Part shown: positions 8,692 to 17,720 of the stretch, piece after piece
Numbering within the stretch: the first letter of the stretch is position 1
How the letters are laid out: each line of letters starts with the position of its first letter
NCBI GenBank assembly: GCA_035570495.1
Contig: DATMLO010000127.1
Location: forward strand, 9,911 to 73,910
From: DATARH01 sp035570495
GTDB taxonomy: Bacteria; Pseudomonadota; Alphaproteobacteria; ATCC43930; CGMCC-115725
Length of the DNA: 64,000 bases
Direction of reading: 5' to 3'
Position numbers and translations under genes: made by a program
Notes under the pieces: generated by a model
Databases searched by the model: none
What the model saw: only the letters and a program-made list of their open reading frames with translations
Told to the model about the DNA's origin: nothing

Positions 8692-9473
8692 GGCGCCAGC
8701 TCGCGGATATCGACCCAGAGCGCCGCCGCATGCGTCGCGACGACCTCACCGAGCCGGGCGAGGAAGTCCTCGGTCCGGTCGTCCATCACCAGATGGTGCG
8801 TCAAAAGTCCGACCGCGCCCAATTTATCCTGATACCGCGCGCCGTGGCGTTGCGCGCGCAACTCGCCGACCAGCCGGCCGAGCGCCGGGGCGTCGCCGAC
8901 AAAGCGGCGACCCTCATGCCAATCGACGACGTCGAGATGCACATCGATGGCGGCAATTCCCCCCGTGAGCGGCGATTTGCGCGGCGCCATCTGCGAGATC
9001 GCGACAAATCCGGCCTCCCCCAGCAGGGGTACGAAGCGCTTGGCGAAGCGGTTCCACGGCGGCACGAACACCTTAAGCGCCCGCTCACCGAACAGCGCAC
9101 GCATCTGCTTGCGGCCCTCGTCGAGCTCATCGGCGACATCGACCGGATGCCGCTCGGCCGGGTACTCGCTCTTCTTGCCGGCAGTCGCGTGGTTAGCGTG
9201 GCACCAGCCATGGTGCAGCACACTGACCTGCGGATAGAAGCCGAGCGTGGCGGCAAGCTCGCGCTTCGCATCGGCCGGGATCACCGCCAGCGCAAGCGGC
9301 GCCGGGCCGGCCAGCGTCAGCAATCGGTCAAGCTGAGGGGTCGGCGCCACGGCATCATCGTCGCGCCACCAGAGCTGCGCGACCAACCCGGCTTCCTCCC
9401 AGCGATCCAGCTCCGCGACCAGATCGCCCCATTCGGCGCTGTTCGCCGCTGCGACCCGCGGCAGATAACTCAT
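8688..9473 (-). CDS. Polysaccharide deacetylase-like protein
   Basis: The 261-residue protein has the NodB-like fold. The metal-site aspartates sit in WWRDDDAV near residue 40 and the histidine pair in LHHGWCHANH near residue 85. The catalytic-base region is covered by VFVPPWNRFAKR. It would remove acyl groups from a surface sugar or a lipid-linked precursor. No signal peptide is visible, so a cytoplasmic location fits best, consistent with acting on a precursor together with the glycosyltransferases encoded upstream. It overlaps the downstream membrane-protein gene by four bases and is separated by 49 bases from the preceding glycosyltransferase gene. The substrate is unknown. Confidence 0.75.
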   Translation of the reverse strand: MSYLPRVAAANSAEWGDLVAELDRWEEAGLVAQLWWRDDDAVAPTPQLDRLLTLAGPAPLALAVIPADAKRELAATLGFYPQVSVLHHGWCHANHATAGKKSEYPAERHPVDVADELDEGRKQMRALFGERALKVFVPPWNRFAKRFVPLLGEAGFVAISQMAPRKSPLTGGIAAIDVHLDVVDWHEGRRFVGDAPALGRLVGELRAQRHGARYQDKLGAVGLLTHHLVMDDRTEDFLARLGEVVATHAAALWVDIRELAP

Positions 9474-9522
9474 CGTCCGATGATACCGCCGTCAGCGCCG
9501 GCAAAGAAGCCTTGGCGGGTGA

Positions 9523-10662
9523 TCATTTCGCGAGCAGTCCGGCGATCAGCTCCGCCGAGCGGCGCGCACCGTCGATATTCAGCGGAATGGAGGCCGGCTC
9601 GAACGATGCGGCGCGCTCGATGGCGACGGCGAGTGAGGCGGCGGAAAGCTCGCTTTCATGCAGCACTACCGCCGCGTCGCGCGCAGCCAGACGCTCGGCG
9701 CGGATCGCCTGCTCGGTCTCGCGTTCGGCGGCAAACGGCACCAGCACGGCCCTCGCTTTCGCGGCAAGAATATCCAAGACAGTGTTGTAACCGGCTTGGC
9801 TGACCGAGACATGACAAGATCGCAGCAGCGAAGGGAAGTCGCGGCGGAAGCGCTCGACGACAACGCCAGCGGGGGCGGCGTCACGGATCGCCTGCAACTC
9901 GGAATCGGAGGGGCCGGTGCCGGCGAGGATGCGCCAGCCTTTGTCCGCGAGACAGCCCTGCCGGCGCGCCTCGATCGCGGCGTGGAGCAGGATGCGGCCG
10001 GCTTCGCCGCCGCCGCCGACGGAGATCAGCACTTCCCCGGTAGGCGCGCCGGCCGCGGCGGGCGGCGGCGCGGGGTTCGCGACGTAGCCGGTGTAATGCA
10101 GCCGGTCGGCGATCTCCGAGGCGGCCGGGAAGGCCGCGTCGAACGGGATGAAACCGGCGTCGCCATGCACGAGCACGGCGGCAAAATCGGCGCGCACGCG
10201 AGCGGCGATCGACGCGAGCCGGTCCGGATCGGCGCGGACCGTCGGGATGTCGCGCACCGAGCAGACGACCGGCGCCCCGGCGGTCCGCGCCGCGGCGATC
10301 AGCGGGTCGAGCTCGAAACGAAAGGCGCGGCGGGCAAACGGAAAACCCTCGATGACCACGGCGTCGGGCCGCGCCGCAACAAAGGCGGCGAGCAGCGCCT
10401 CGCGGCGCGTCTCGCGCAAAGCGTCGCTGACCGGCGCGCCCGTTTCGTCGACCAGCGCGAAGGTCGCATCGCGCGAGCGGATCGGCGGAAGCTGGACGAT
10501 GTCGATGCCGCGCGCACCGGTGACTTCCGGGAGCGGTGGCCCGCCCTGCACCAGGGTCACTTGGATGCCGGCATCGACCAACGCCTCGGCGATGCGCAGC
10601 GAGCGCTGCAGATGGCCGATACCGAGCAGATGCTGGACATGAAACAGGACACGCCGCGCCAT
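9523..10662 (-). CDS. Glycosyltransferase, GT-B fold, family-28/MurG-like
   Basis: About 379 residues. The N-terminal motif VLFHVQHLLGIGHLQRSLRI is the glycine-rich acceptor loop of MurG-like enzymes. The C-terminal donor-binding motif is VSQAGYNTVLDILAAKARAV followed by a glutamate-rich ERETEQ segment. It should transfer a sugar from a nucleotide sugar in the cytoplasm. It is a diverged relative of the 13626-14852 product (same loop, same domain order), so the locus holds two paralogues. The ATG at 10662 shares one base with the TGA of the preceding gene. A GTG at 10665 would overlap by four bases and is also possible. The exact donor and acceptor cannot be read from sequence. Confidence 0.8.
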   Translation of the reverse strand: MARRVLFHVQHLLGIGHLQRSLRIAEALVDAGIQVTLVQGGPPLPEVTGARGIDIVQLPPIRSRDATFALVDETGAPVSDALRETRREALLAAFVAARPDAVVIEGFPFARRAFRFELDPLIAAARTAGAPVVCSVRDIPTVRADPDRLASIAARVRADFAAVLVHGDAGFIPFDAAFPAASEIADRLHYTGYVANPAPPPAAAGAPTGEVLISVGGGGEAGRILLHAAIEARRQGCLADKGWRILAGTGPSDSELQAIRDAAPAGVVVERFRRDFPSLLRSCHVSVSQAGYNTVLDILAAKARAVLVPFAAERETEQAIRAERLAARDAAVVLHESELSAASLAVAIERAASFEPASIPLNIDGARRSAELIAGLLAK

Positions 10663-11234
10663 CACGCCGCCAGCGGCAGGTTGAGCCGTTCGATCGTCGG
10701 ATGGCCGCCGGGGTCGAGGCGGAACAGATGCGCGGACGACCAGTCGAGGCGATGGGGCGGCTTGCCGAGCATGTTCCAGCCGGTCGCCAGCGCGAACACC
10801 GCGCGGATCACACCTTTATGGGTGACCGCAGCCGTCGGCGCCCCGGCAGCGGCGATCTCGGCGAGCAGCGGCGCGACCCGTGCCTGAATATCGCGCGGAC
10901 TTTCGCCGCCAGGCGCCCGAAAATCGAGTCCCTGCGCCTCGAGCTCGTCGATATCGGCAAAGGTCGAGCGTAGATCGCGCAGCGTAAAACCTTCCCATTC
11001 GCCCCAGGTCATCTCGGTGAGGCGCGGGTCAGGTTGCGGCTCAACACCCAACAGCGCGGCCGTGTCGCGCGCGCGGCGCAGCGGGCTCGACAGGAAGCGA
11101 TAGCCGGCGAGCTCGGGCGGCAGACGCCAATCGGGACGCGCGGCGGGATCGAGCGGCGTGTCGCGCCGGCCCTGCAGCCGGCCCTCGCGGTTCCATACTG
11201 TCGGCATATGGCGGATGAGCGCGAGGCTCGTCAC
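10662..11234 (-). CDS. Histidine phosphatase family protein (phosphoglycerate-mutase fold)
   Basis: The 190-residue protein begins TSLALIRHMPTVWNREGRLQG. The catalytic RH pair is kept, but the usual RHG is RHM. The second core histidine is in VTHKGVIRAV near residue 140, and arginine is present in RRARDTAALL. These fit a small sugar-phosphate or phosphoserine-type phosphatase of the branch-2 superfamily. It starts with GTG at 11234, which overlaps the stop of the upstream glycosyltransferase gene (GTGA), and its stop overlaps the next gene. Inside a glycan locus it may dephosphorylate a sugar or carrier intermediate, which is inference from context. Confidence 0.82.
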   Translation of the reverse strand: MTSLALIRHMPTVWNREGRLQGRRDTPLDPAARPDWRLPPELAGYRFLSSPLRRARDTAALLGVEPQPDPRLTEMTWGEWEGFTLRDLRSTFADIDELEAQGLDFRAPGGESPRDIQARVAPLLAEIAAAGAPTAAVTHKGVIRAVFALATGWNMLGKPPHRLDWSSAHLFRLDPGGHPTIERLNLPLAA

Positions 11235-12337
11235 GCGGCGTGCGCCCGGTTCAGCGCCGCAATGAGGTCCGCAAGGCGCGCGGCCGCGGCCGGCAGATCG
11301 TGCTCGCGACGCACCTTGTCGCGCGCGGCCTCGCCCATCGCCGCAACGCGCGCCGGGTCCGCGAGCAGCGTGCGCAACGCAGCGGCAAAAGCGTCGGCGT
11401 CGCCCGGCGGCGCGAGCAGGCCAGAAACGCCGTGGGCGACGATGTCGCCGACCCCGCCGCTGGATCCGGCAACGACCGGCAGGCCGCTCGCCTGCGCCTC
11501 AAGCAGCGCCATGCCAAAGGCTTCGTTGATCGCCGGCCAGACGAAGATGTCGGCCTCCGCCAGGCGCTCAGCGATCTGAGGCTCGGCCAGCGCGCCGGCA
11601 TAGGCGACCCGTTGCCCGAGCGGCGCCAGGGCCGCATGAACCTCGGCACGCGCCGGGCCGTCGCCGACGACATCGAGCGACCAGTCGAGATCGGTGAGCT
11701 TCCCGAGAGCCTCGCCCAGCACACGGTAGGAGGCGAGCTTATCGCCCGGCCGCATCATCGCCACGGTAATGAGGCGGGCTGGGCCATTCGCTGTTTCACG
11801 CGACAGGCCGTAGGCACTCGCGTCCAGGAACGGCGGCAGCGTGGCGAAGCGGTCGGGGTGCGAGAGCAGCGGCAACACGCCCTCGCGGTCGGCGGTATTG
11901 AGACCGATCAACAGGTCGGCGCTACGCAACGCCGCCTCGACTGCCTGGTGGCCGATATCCCACGGGCCGCCGCCGCGCTTTGGCGCGAACGACGCCTCGG
12001 CGACGACATAGGGGATGCCGAGCGCCGCCGACACGGCGGGCCCGAGCCAATCCGGCGCCTTGTAATAAAGGTGATAGGTGAACCACAGGCCGGGGGCGCT
12101 GTCGGGCCGCGCGCGCCAGCGGGCGATCAGTCGTTCGGCCGCCTGGCGGCCATGCGCCGCGATCTTCTTCTGACGAAACGCGCGGCCGATCGGATCAAAG
12201 CTGCGCAGATGCGAGGCGAGAACCGGCTCGTGGCCGGCGAGCCGCAGCGCGTCGATCAGCAGACGCGCGACCCGGCGATCGCCCGAAGGCGTCTCATGGT
12301 CGGGAGGTTTCAGGGGCGCGTAGAACGCGATGCGCAT
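11231..12337 (-). CDS. Glycosyltransferase family 4-like
   Basis: About 368 residues, GT-B fold. The start at 12337 gives MRIAFYAPLKPPDHETPSGDRR, a typical GT4 N-terminus with the donor/acceptor loop. An upstream in-frame start would reach into the preceding gene. The C-terminal GT4 motif is EAFGMALLEAQASGLPVVAG (E-x7-E) near residue 285. It is expected to be cytoplasmic or peripheral to the inner membrane. It begins 23 bases after the preceding glycosyltransferase stop and overlaps the phosphatase start by four bases. The sugar specificity is unknown. Confidence 0.85.
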   Translation of the reverse strand: MRIAFYAPLKPPDHETPSGDRRVARLLIDALRLAGHEPVLASHLRSFDPIGRAFRQKKIAAHGRQAAERLIARWRARPDSAPGLWFTYHLYYKAPDWLGPAVSAALGIPYVVAEASFAPKRGGGPWDIGHQAVEAALRSADLLIGLNTADREGVLPLLSHPDRFATLPPFLDASAYGLSRETANGPARLITVAMMRPGDKLASYRVLGEALGKLTDLDWSLDVVGDGPARAEVHAALAPLGQRVAYAGALAEPQIAERLAEADIFVWPAINEAFGMALLEAQASGLPVVAGSSGGVGDIVAHGVSGLLAPPGDADAFAAALRTLLADPARVAAMGEAARDKVRREHDLPAAAARLADLIAALNRAHAA

Positions 12338-12360
12338 GATACGCGGCGGCCGCCCGTCTC

Positions 12361-13629
12361 TTACTCGGCGGCGCGAGCCGGGGTCGCGAGCCCCAACCCG
12401 AACCACGTCGCCAGCTCGTCAAGCGTGCGCGAGGCGGCAAAGCCGTGACGAACCCGCGTTTCCGCCGCTCCGCCGAGCGACGCGCGCAAATCCGGATCGG
12501 CGATCAGCCGCACCAACGCCGCGGCCAGCTTTGCCGGGTCACCGGGCGGCACCAGACAGCCGGTCGCATCGTCTTCGACCAGCTCGGCGATGCCGGGTAG
12601 CTGGGTAGCGACGCAGGCGAGATGCTGGCTCTGCGCCTCGACCAACACATTGGGTAGACCGTCGCGGTCGCCGTCCGACGCCACCTTGGCGGCGAGCACG
12701 AAGAGTTCGACCTCGCGATAGGCGGCCAGCACCTCGGGTTGCGGTCGGGCGCCACGCCACTCAATGCGGTCGGCGAGACCCAGCCGGGCCGCTTCTTCCT
12801 TGAGGCTTTTCGTCAAAGCGCCGCCGCCGATATGGACGAGCCGCCAGGCGAGCTCCCTTGGCAGCAAGGCCAGCGCCGCGAGCAGGTCGTCATAGCCCTT
12901 TTTCGGCACCGCCCGGCCGACCGAGAGCAGCACCACCGGGTTTGCCGGGTCGCTGCCATCGGCGCGCGAGGCGCGGCGCGGCGCGGGTGGGAAACGGTCG
13001 AGATCGAGTCCGTGATAGCTCAGCGCCAGCCGCTCGGGCTCGCGCGCCAGCGCGGCGAGGTGCGCGTGGCCGGAGGCGGTGCAGGTGACCGCCCAATCCG
13101 CCTCGGCGAGCTTTTCGCGCTTCTCCCAATCGGGCGTCGTCCAGATGTCCTTGGCGTGCGCCGAAAAGCTCCACGCGAGCCCCGTCATCATTGCCGCGTA
13201 GCGCGTGACCGAGGCCGGCGTATGGAGGAAATGCGCGTGCAGCCAGTCGATGTCGGGCGGCAGCTCGGCCGCGAGCACCAGCGCCTGGCCAAAGCGGCGG
13301 ATGCGGTTTGGCGTCCGGTCGCGCCACAGATCGGCGAGCCAGGCGCGCCGCGTCGCGCGATAGCCGAGCAGACGCCGCGCACGGCGCCAGCCACGCCAGA
13401 CGCGCAGTGGCTCCTGATAGAGGTATTCGGGCAAATAGAGGCGCTCGGCGGCGATCTCGCGATGCACCGGATGGATCGCCTTGTCGGTCGGATGACGGAG
13501 CGAGACGATCAGAATATCGAGGCCGCGCTGCTCGAGGCCGCGTATCTCCTCGGCGATAAAGGTTTCCGACAGCCGCGGATAACCCTTAAGGACAAAAGCG
13601 ACCCGCCCGCGCCCGCCGCTCGGCCTCAT
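12361..13629 (-). CDS. Glycosyltransferase family 4, colanic-acid/exopolysaccharide type
   Basis: About 422 residues. The N-terminus VAFVLKGYPRLSETFIAEEI is the signature of the WcaL/AmsK-like branch of GT4. The donor site is DGLPNVLVEAQSQHLACVAT near residue 335, with the E-x7-E arrangement slightly altered. The ATG at 13629 overlaps the stop of the preceding gene by four bases (ATGA). A start 54 bases further upstream is open but would overlap that gene by far more. This branch usually extends lipid-linked repeat units of surface polysaccharides, which supports a surface-glycan role for the cluster. Confidence 0.86.
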   Translation of the reverse strand: MRPSGGRGRVAFVLKGYPRLSETFIAEEIRGLEQRGLDILIVSLRHPTDKAIHPVHREIAAERLYLPEYLYQEPLRVWRGWRRARRLLGYRATRRAWLADLWRDRTPNRIRRFGQALVLAAELPPDIDWLHAHFLHTPASVTRYAAMMTGLAWSFSAHAKDIWTTPDWEKREKLAEADWAVTCTASGHAHLAALAREPERLALSYHGLDLDRFPPAPRRASRADGSDPANPVVLLSVGRAVPKKGYDDLLAALALLPRELAWRLVHIGGGALTKSLKEEAARLGLADRIEWRGARPQPEVLAAYREVELFVLAAKVASDGDRDGLPNVLVEAQSQHLACVATQLPGIAELVEDDATGCLVPPGDPAKLAAALVRLIADPDLRASLGGAAETRVRHGFAASRTLDELATWFGLGLATPARAAE

Positions 13630-14852
13630 GCGTTGCGCCGCACCGGGGCCGGGAAACGCACGTGGCGGCCGCGATCGAGCCATTTGCGCGCCAGCTTGTT
13701 GACGTTGGGCATGCCATCAAGCAGGCCCGGCACGACCACCGCAGAAGGCGGCGCCTGCTGGGTCAGCTGCAACAGCGCAGCGCCCATGCGCACAGGATCG
13801 CGCGCATTGTCGTCGGACAGCATCGCGACGAGGCCGAGTTCGGCGGCGCGCTGGGCGCGGATGAACTGCTCGAGGCGCGGTACGGTGCGCGGCAGGATCA
13901 GCGCCGGTTTGTCGAACGACAGTATCTCGCAAAAGGTGTTGTAGCCGCCCATCGCAACGACGCCCCTGGCGCGCGCCATCAAGGCTTCGAGATGGGCGTC
14001 GAAGGTGATCGCCCGCAGCTTGGCGAGGCGTGCGGCGCGGGCGTCATAGGCGGCCTGGCGCTCGGGCAGCATGAACGGGCCATAGACGATCAGCGCCGGC
14101 GGCAGCGGGCCGGGATCGTGCTCATAGGCGGCCAGCACCCAGTCGATGAGGTCGTCGCCATCGCCACCGCCACCTGCGGTGACCAGCAGATAATCGCTGT
14201 CGGCAAAGTCGCCGATCTCGTGTTTCGCGGCCGTCTCGCTCAGCCGACGGCGCAGATACCCGGTGTAGACCATGCGCCGGCGCACGCTTGCCGGCAGCTC
14301 GATGCCTTCGAGCGGATCGCAAATCTGCGGCAGGCCGTAGACCCAGAGCTCGTCGTAATACTCGGCGAGCGCCGGAGCGACATTCTTGCGCTCCCACTCG
14401 GTTTCGAGCGCCATCGGCTCGTCCATCACGTCGCGCAGGCCGAGGATCATCGGCGTGCCGCGATCACGCAGCAGGTCGAGCGTCGGCCGCACCTCGCCGC
14501 GCAGTCCCAGCGGCTCCTTGTCGACGATGAAGAGGTCGGGATCGAAGATATCGGCCGTATGATGGATGATCGAAGAGCGCATGGCCAGCGTCTCCTCGAT
14601 GTCGATATGCAAGGAAAGCGACACGTATTCGCCGTTGCGCAGCTTGATTACGCCCGGAATCCGTACAAAATCCACTCGAGACCGGAAATCGAAGCTGCCG
14701 ATGATCGGCGATCCCGATAGGATCAACACCGACACTGAAGAGTCTGTTTCGACAAGCGAATGGGCAATCGCACGACAACGCCGCAGATGACCGAGACCGA
14801 AACTGTCGTGGCTATAGATCAGAACACGCTTATGGTCGCGCCGTTGGGGCAT
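13626..14852 (-). CDS. Predicted glycosyltransferase, MurG/family-28-like (COG4671 type)
   Basis: The 408-residue protein starts with a basic stretch, then VLIYSHDSFGLGHLRRCRAIA, the acceptor loop of this MurG-like group. The donor-side motif is GVVAMGGYNTFCEILSFDKPAL near residue 295, followed by PRTVPRLEQFIRAQRA. It is the first gene of the minus-strand half of the glycan locus. AAAGGAG lies 7 bases before its ATG. An 86-base region separates it from the divergent ABC exporter gene and must hold the promoters of both halves. It is paralogous to the 9523-10662 product. Confidence 0.82.
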   Translation of the reverse strand: MPQRRDHKRVLIYSHDSFGLGHLRRCRAIAHSLVETDSSVSVLILSGSPIIGSFDFRSRVDFVRIPGVIKLRNGEYVSLSLHIDIEETLAMRSSIIHHTADIFDPDLFIVDKEPLGLRGEVRPTLDLLRDRGTPMILGLRDVMDEPMALETEWERKNVAPALAEYYDELWVYGLPQICDPLEGIELPASVRRRMVYTGYLRRRLSETAAKHEIGDFADSDYLLVTAGGGGDGDDLIDWVLAAYEHDPGPLPPALIVYGPFMLPERQAAYDARAARLAKLRAITFDAHLEALMARARGVVAMGGYNTFCEILSFDKPALILPRTVPRLEQFIRAQRAAELGLVAMLSDDNARDPVRMGAALLQLTQQAPPSAVVVPGLLDGMPNVNKLARKWLDRGRHVRFPAPVRRNA

Positions 14853-14938
14853 ACGGCGTCTCCTTTGCTGTCGACCGAGCGCACTATTACACTGGCGTAT
14901 AGTTCAGACGAAACGTTCTTTTTCGGCGAGGCTTGGCG

Positions 14939-17686
14939 ATGACGGTCGCCGCATCAACAACCAACACGGCGGAGCAGCAGCACGCTCCCGATGCCGAGAT
15001 GGCGTCGAAGGAGCCGCCGATCAAGCCCGCGCCAGATATCGCGGACAACCTCGAACCGTCGGTCTACCGCTTCATCCTGCGCCATAGCCTCAAGCAGCAG
15101 ATCATGCTGCTGGTGCTTACGCTCATCTCGTTTCCGTTTCTTTACTACTCGCTCGAACTGCCGAAGACGATCGTCAACCGGGCGATCGGCGGCAAGCATT
15201 TCCCGCAACCCTTCCTCGGGATGGAGTTCGACCAGATCCCCTATTTGATGACGCTGTGCGGGGTGTTCCTCGCGCTGGTGTTCGTCAATGGCGGGTTCAA
15301 GTACTACATCAACACCTTCAAGGGGCAGCTCGGCGAGCGCATGCTGCGGCGCTTCCGCTATGCGCTCTATCTTCGGCTGTTGCGCTTCCCGCCGTCCTAC
15401 TTCCAGAAGACGTCATCGGCGCAGATCATCCCGATGATCACCACCGAGTGCGAGCAGCTCGGTGGGTTTATCGGCGACGCGTTCGTACTGCCGGCGTTCC
15501 AGGGCGGGACGCTGCTGACGCTCATCTTCTTCATGTTCATGCAGGACCCGATCCTCGGTTCCGCCGCGGTCGCGCTTTACCCGATCCAGGGATACGTCAT
15601 CCCCAAGCTGCAGCGCATCGTGAACCAGCTCGGCAAGCGCCGCATCCGGCAAGTGCGCGAGGTCGCCGACCGGGTCCAGGAATCCGCCGCCGGCATCGCC
15701 GAAATCCAGGCCAATGACACGGTCAAGCTTAATCTGAGCCGCTTCGCGCATCTTTTGGGATCAATCTACGACATCCGCTTCGAGATCTATCGCCGGAAGT
15801 TTTTCGTCAAGTTCCTCAACAACTTCATCGGTCAGCTGACGCCGTTTTTCTTCTATGCGATCGGCGGCTATCTGGTCATAACGGGCCCCTTGTCGTTCGG
15901 CGCGTTGGTCGCGGTGCTCGCCGCCTACAAGGACCTCGCCTCGCCGTGGAAAGAGCTGCTCGACTTCTACCAGAACAACCAGAATTCGCGGATCACCTAC
16001 GACCAGATCGTCGAGCAGTTCGAGCCGGCCAACATGGTCGATCCCGAGGTGCTGCTCGCCGAGCCGACGACGATCCCACACCTCAGCGGCGAGCTGACCG
16101 TCACCAACCTGTCGCTTGCCGGCGACGACAAGCGGCGCACCGTCGACGCGGTCAACTTCACGCTGGCGCTCGACGAACATGTCGCAGTGATCGGCCAGTC
16201 CGGCGGCGGCAAGGAGGATTTGGCGCTGCTGATGTCGCGGCTGGTGCAACCGAGCACCGGGCGGATCGAGATCGGCGGCACGGACCTCGCCAAGCTGCCG
16301 CTCGCCGTGGTCGGGCGCCGGGTCGGCTATGTCGGCACGACGCCGTATATGTTCACCGGGACGCTGCGCGACAATCTGCTGCTCGGCCTGCGCCACTATC
16401 CGGTGCGGCCTGGGGAGTACGGGGAAGAATTGGCGAAGATACGCGCCAAGGAGCTGGTCGAGGCGCGCCGCGCCGGCAATATCGACTTCGATATCGATGC
16501 CGATTGGATCGACTACGCCGGCGCCGATGTCGCCAACGCGGAAGAGCTGACGCTGCGCATCGTCGAGGTGCTGCGGCTGCTTGGCTTCGAGGAGGGTGTC
16601 TACAGCATCGGTCTGCGCGGCAAGGTCGACCCCACGGCAAATCCCGAGCTGGCGGGGCGTTTGCTGGAAGCGCGCAATGCGCTGTCGGAACGCCTGGCGC
16701 GCGACGGCATCACCAACTATGTCGAGACCTACGACCCCGAGCTCTACAACAGCAACGCCACGGTGGCGGAAAATCTGCTGTTCGGCACGCCAATCGGGCC
16801 GGTCTTCGAGTTCGAGGCGCTGGCCGACAACAACTATGTGCGCAGCGTGCTCGACAAGGTCGGGCTGACCGATGACCTGGTCGAAGCCGGCCGCGAGATC
16901 ACGGCGCGAACCTTCGAATTCGTTACCGAGCTGCCCGCCGAGCTGTTCGAGGAGTATAGCCTGATCGGCGTCGACGATCTGCCCGAGTTCAAGGCGATCC
17001 TCACCGCGATCGACGGCCACGACGGCAAGATGACCGAAGAGCATCGCCGCAAGCTGTTATCGCTGCCGCTGAAGCTCGTCGTCGCCAAGCATCGCCTCGA
17101 TGTGATCGACGAGCGCATGCAAGCGCAGCTGCTCGAAGCGCGCCGGGTGTTTCGCGCCGACCTTCCGGCCGAGGCGCGCGAGCAGATCGCGTTTTTCGAC
17201 CCGGCCGAATACAACGCCGCGGCTTCGCTGCAGGACAACATCTTGTTCGGCAAGATCGCCCAGGGCGAAGCCGATGCGAGCCGGCGCGTGCCGGCGGTGC
17301 TCGGCGAGGTGCTCGACGAAATGTCGCTGCGGCCGACGGTCATCGATGTCGGGCTCGACTACAATGTCGGCACCGCCGGGTCACGGCTGTCGCTCGGCCA
17401 ACGCCAGCGCGCCGCGATCGCCCGCGCGGTGCTGAAACGGCCTGACATCATGATCCTCAACGAAGCCACCACCGGGCTCGACGGGCCGGCGCAAGCGAAG
17501 GTCATGGAAGGCCTCTTCCAGGAATTCGAGGGGCGCTGCCTGGTGTGGGCCTTGCACCGCGCCAGCCTCGCGCGCAACTTCGACCGGGTGCTGGTGATGA
17601 GCTCCGGCAAGCTTCAGGAACAGGGCCGGTTCGCCGAACTCGACCATAAGGATTCGCTGACCACCATGTTGATGGCGGCGGAATGA
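14939..17686 (+). CDS. ABC exporter with expanded, atypical nucleotide-binding domain
   Basis: The protein has 915 residues. Residues about 40-345 form a type-IV exporter membrane domain with hydrophobic segments such as IMLLVLTLISFPFLYYSLEL. The ATPase part is unusual. Walker A (residues 419-427) is GQSGGGKED, so the serine/threonine after the lysine is glutamate. The Q-loop glutamine is replaced (VGTTPYMF, 465-472). The signature LSLGQ is only at 817, about 400 residues after Walker A instead of about 110. Walker B reads MILNEAT, with Asn841 for Asp but the catalytic Glu842 kept. His873 is present. Two further Q-loop-like segments lie in the insert (598-616 and 753-771). The ATG at 14939 follows GAGG by 7 bases. 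It probably exports the glycan or glycolipid made by the divergent genes. Confidence 0.85.
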   Translation: MTVAASTTNTAEQQHAPDAEMASKEPPIKPAPDIADNLEPSVYRFILRHSLKQQIMLLVLTLISFPFLYYSLELPKTIVNRAIGGKHFPQPFLGMEFDQIPYLMTLCGVFLALVFVNGGFKYYINTFKGQLGERMLRRFRYALYLRLLRFPPSYFQKTSSAQIIPMITTECEQLGGFIGDAFVLPAFQGGTLLTLIFFMFMQDPILGSAAVALYPIQGYVIPKLQRIVNQLGKRRIRQVREVADRVQESAAGIAEIQANDTVKLNLSRFAHLLGSIYDIRFEIYRRKFFVKFLNNFIGQLTPFFFYAIGGYLVITGPLSFGALVAVLAAYKDLASPWKELLDFYQNNQNSRITYDQIVEQFEPANMVDPEVLLAEPTTIPHLSGELTVTNLSLAGDDKRRTVDAVNFTLALDEHVAVIGQSGGGKEDLALLMSRLVQPSTGRIEIGGTDLAKLPLAVVGRRVGYVGTTPYMFTGTLRDNLLLGLRHYPVRPGEYGEELAKIRAKELVEARRAGNIDFDIDADWIDYAGADVANAEELTLRIVEVLRLLGFEEGVYSIGLRGKVDPTANPELAGRLLEARNALSERLARDGITNYVETYDPELYNSNATVAENLLFGTPIGPVFEFEALADNNYVRSVLDKVGLTDDLVEAGREITARTFEFVTELPAELFEEYSLIGVDDLPEFKAILTAIDGHDGKMTEEHRRKLLSLPLKLVVAKHRLDVIDERMQAQLLEARRVFRADLPAEAREQIAFFDPAEYNAAASLQDNILFGKIAQGEADASRRVPAVLGEVLDEMSLRPTVIDVGLDYNVGTAGSRLSLGQRQRAAIARAVLKRPDIMILNEATTGLDGPAQAKVMEGLFQEFEGRCLVWALHRASLARNFDRVLVMSSGKLQEQGRFAELDHKDSLTTMLMAAE

Positions 17687-17720
17687 ACACGAAGGAGCCG
17701 GCCGGTACGGGAGGAACGCA

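Noticed and set aside
14853..14938. TATAGT at 14898-14903 as the promoter of the ABC exporter gene
   Set aside because: No -35-like hexamer at proper spacing. A promoter must exist in this divergent gap, but it cannot be placed.
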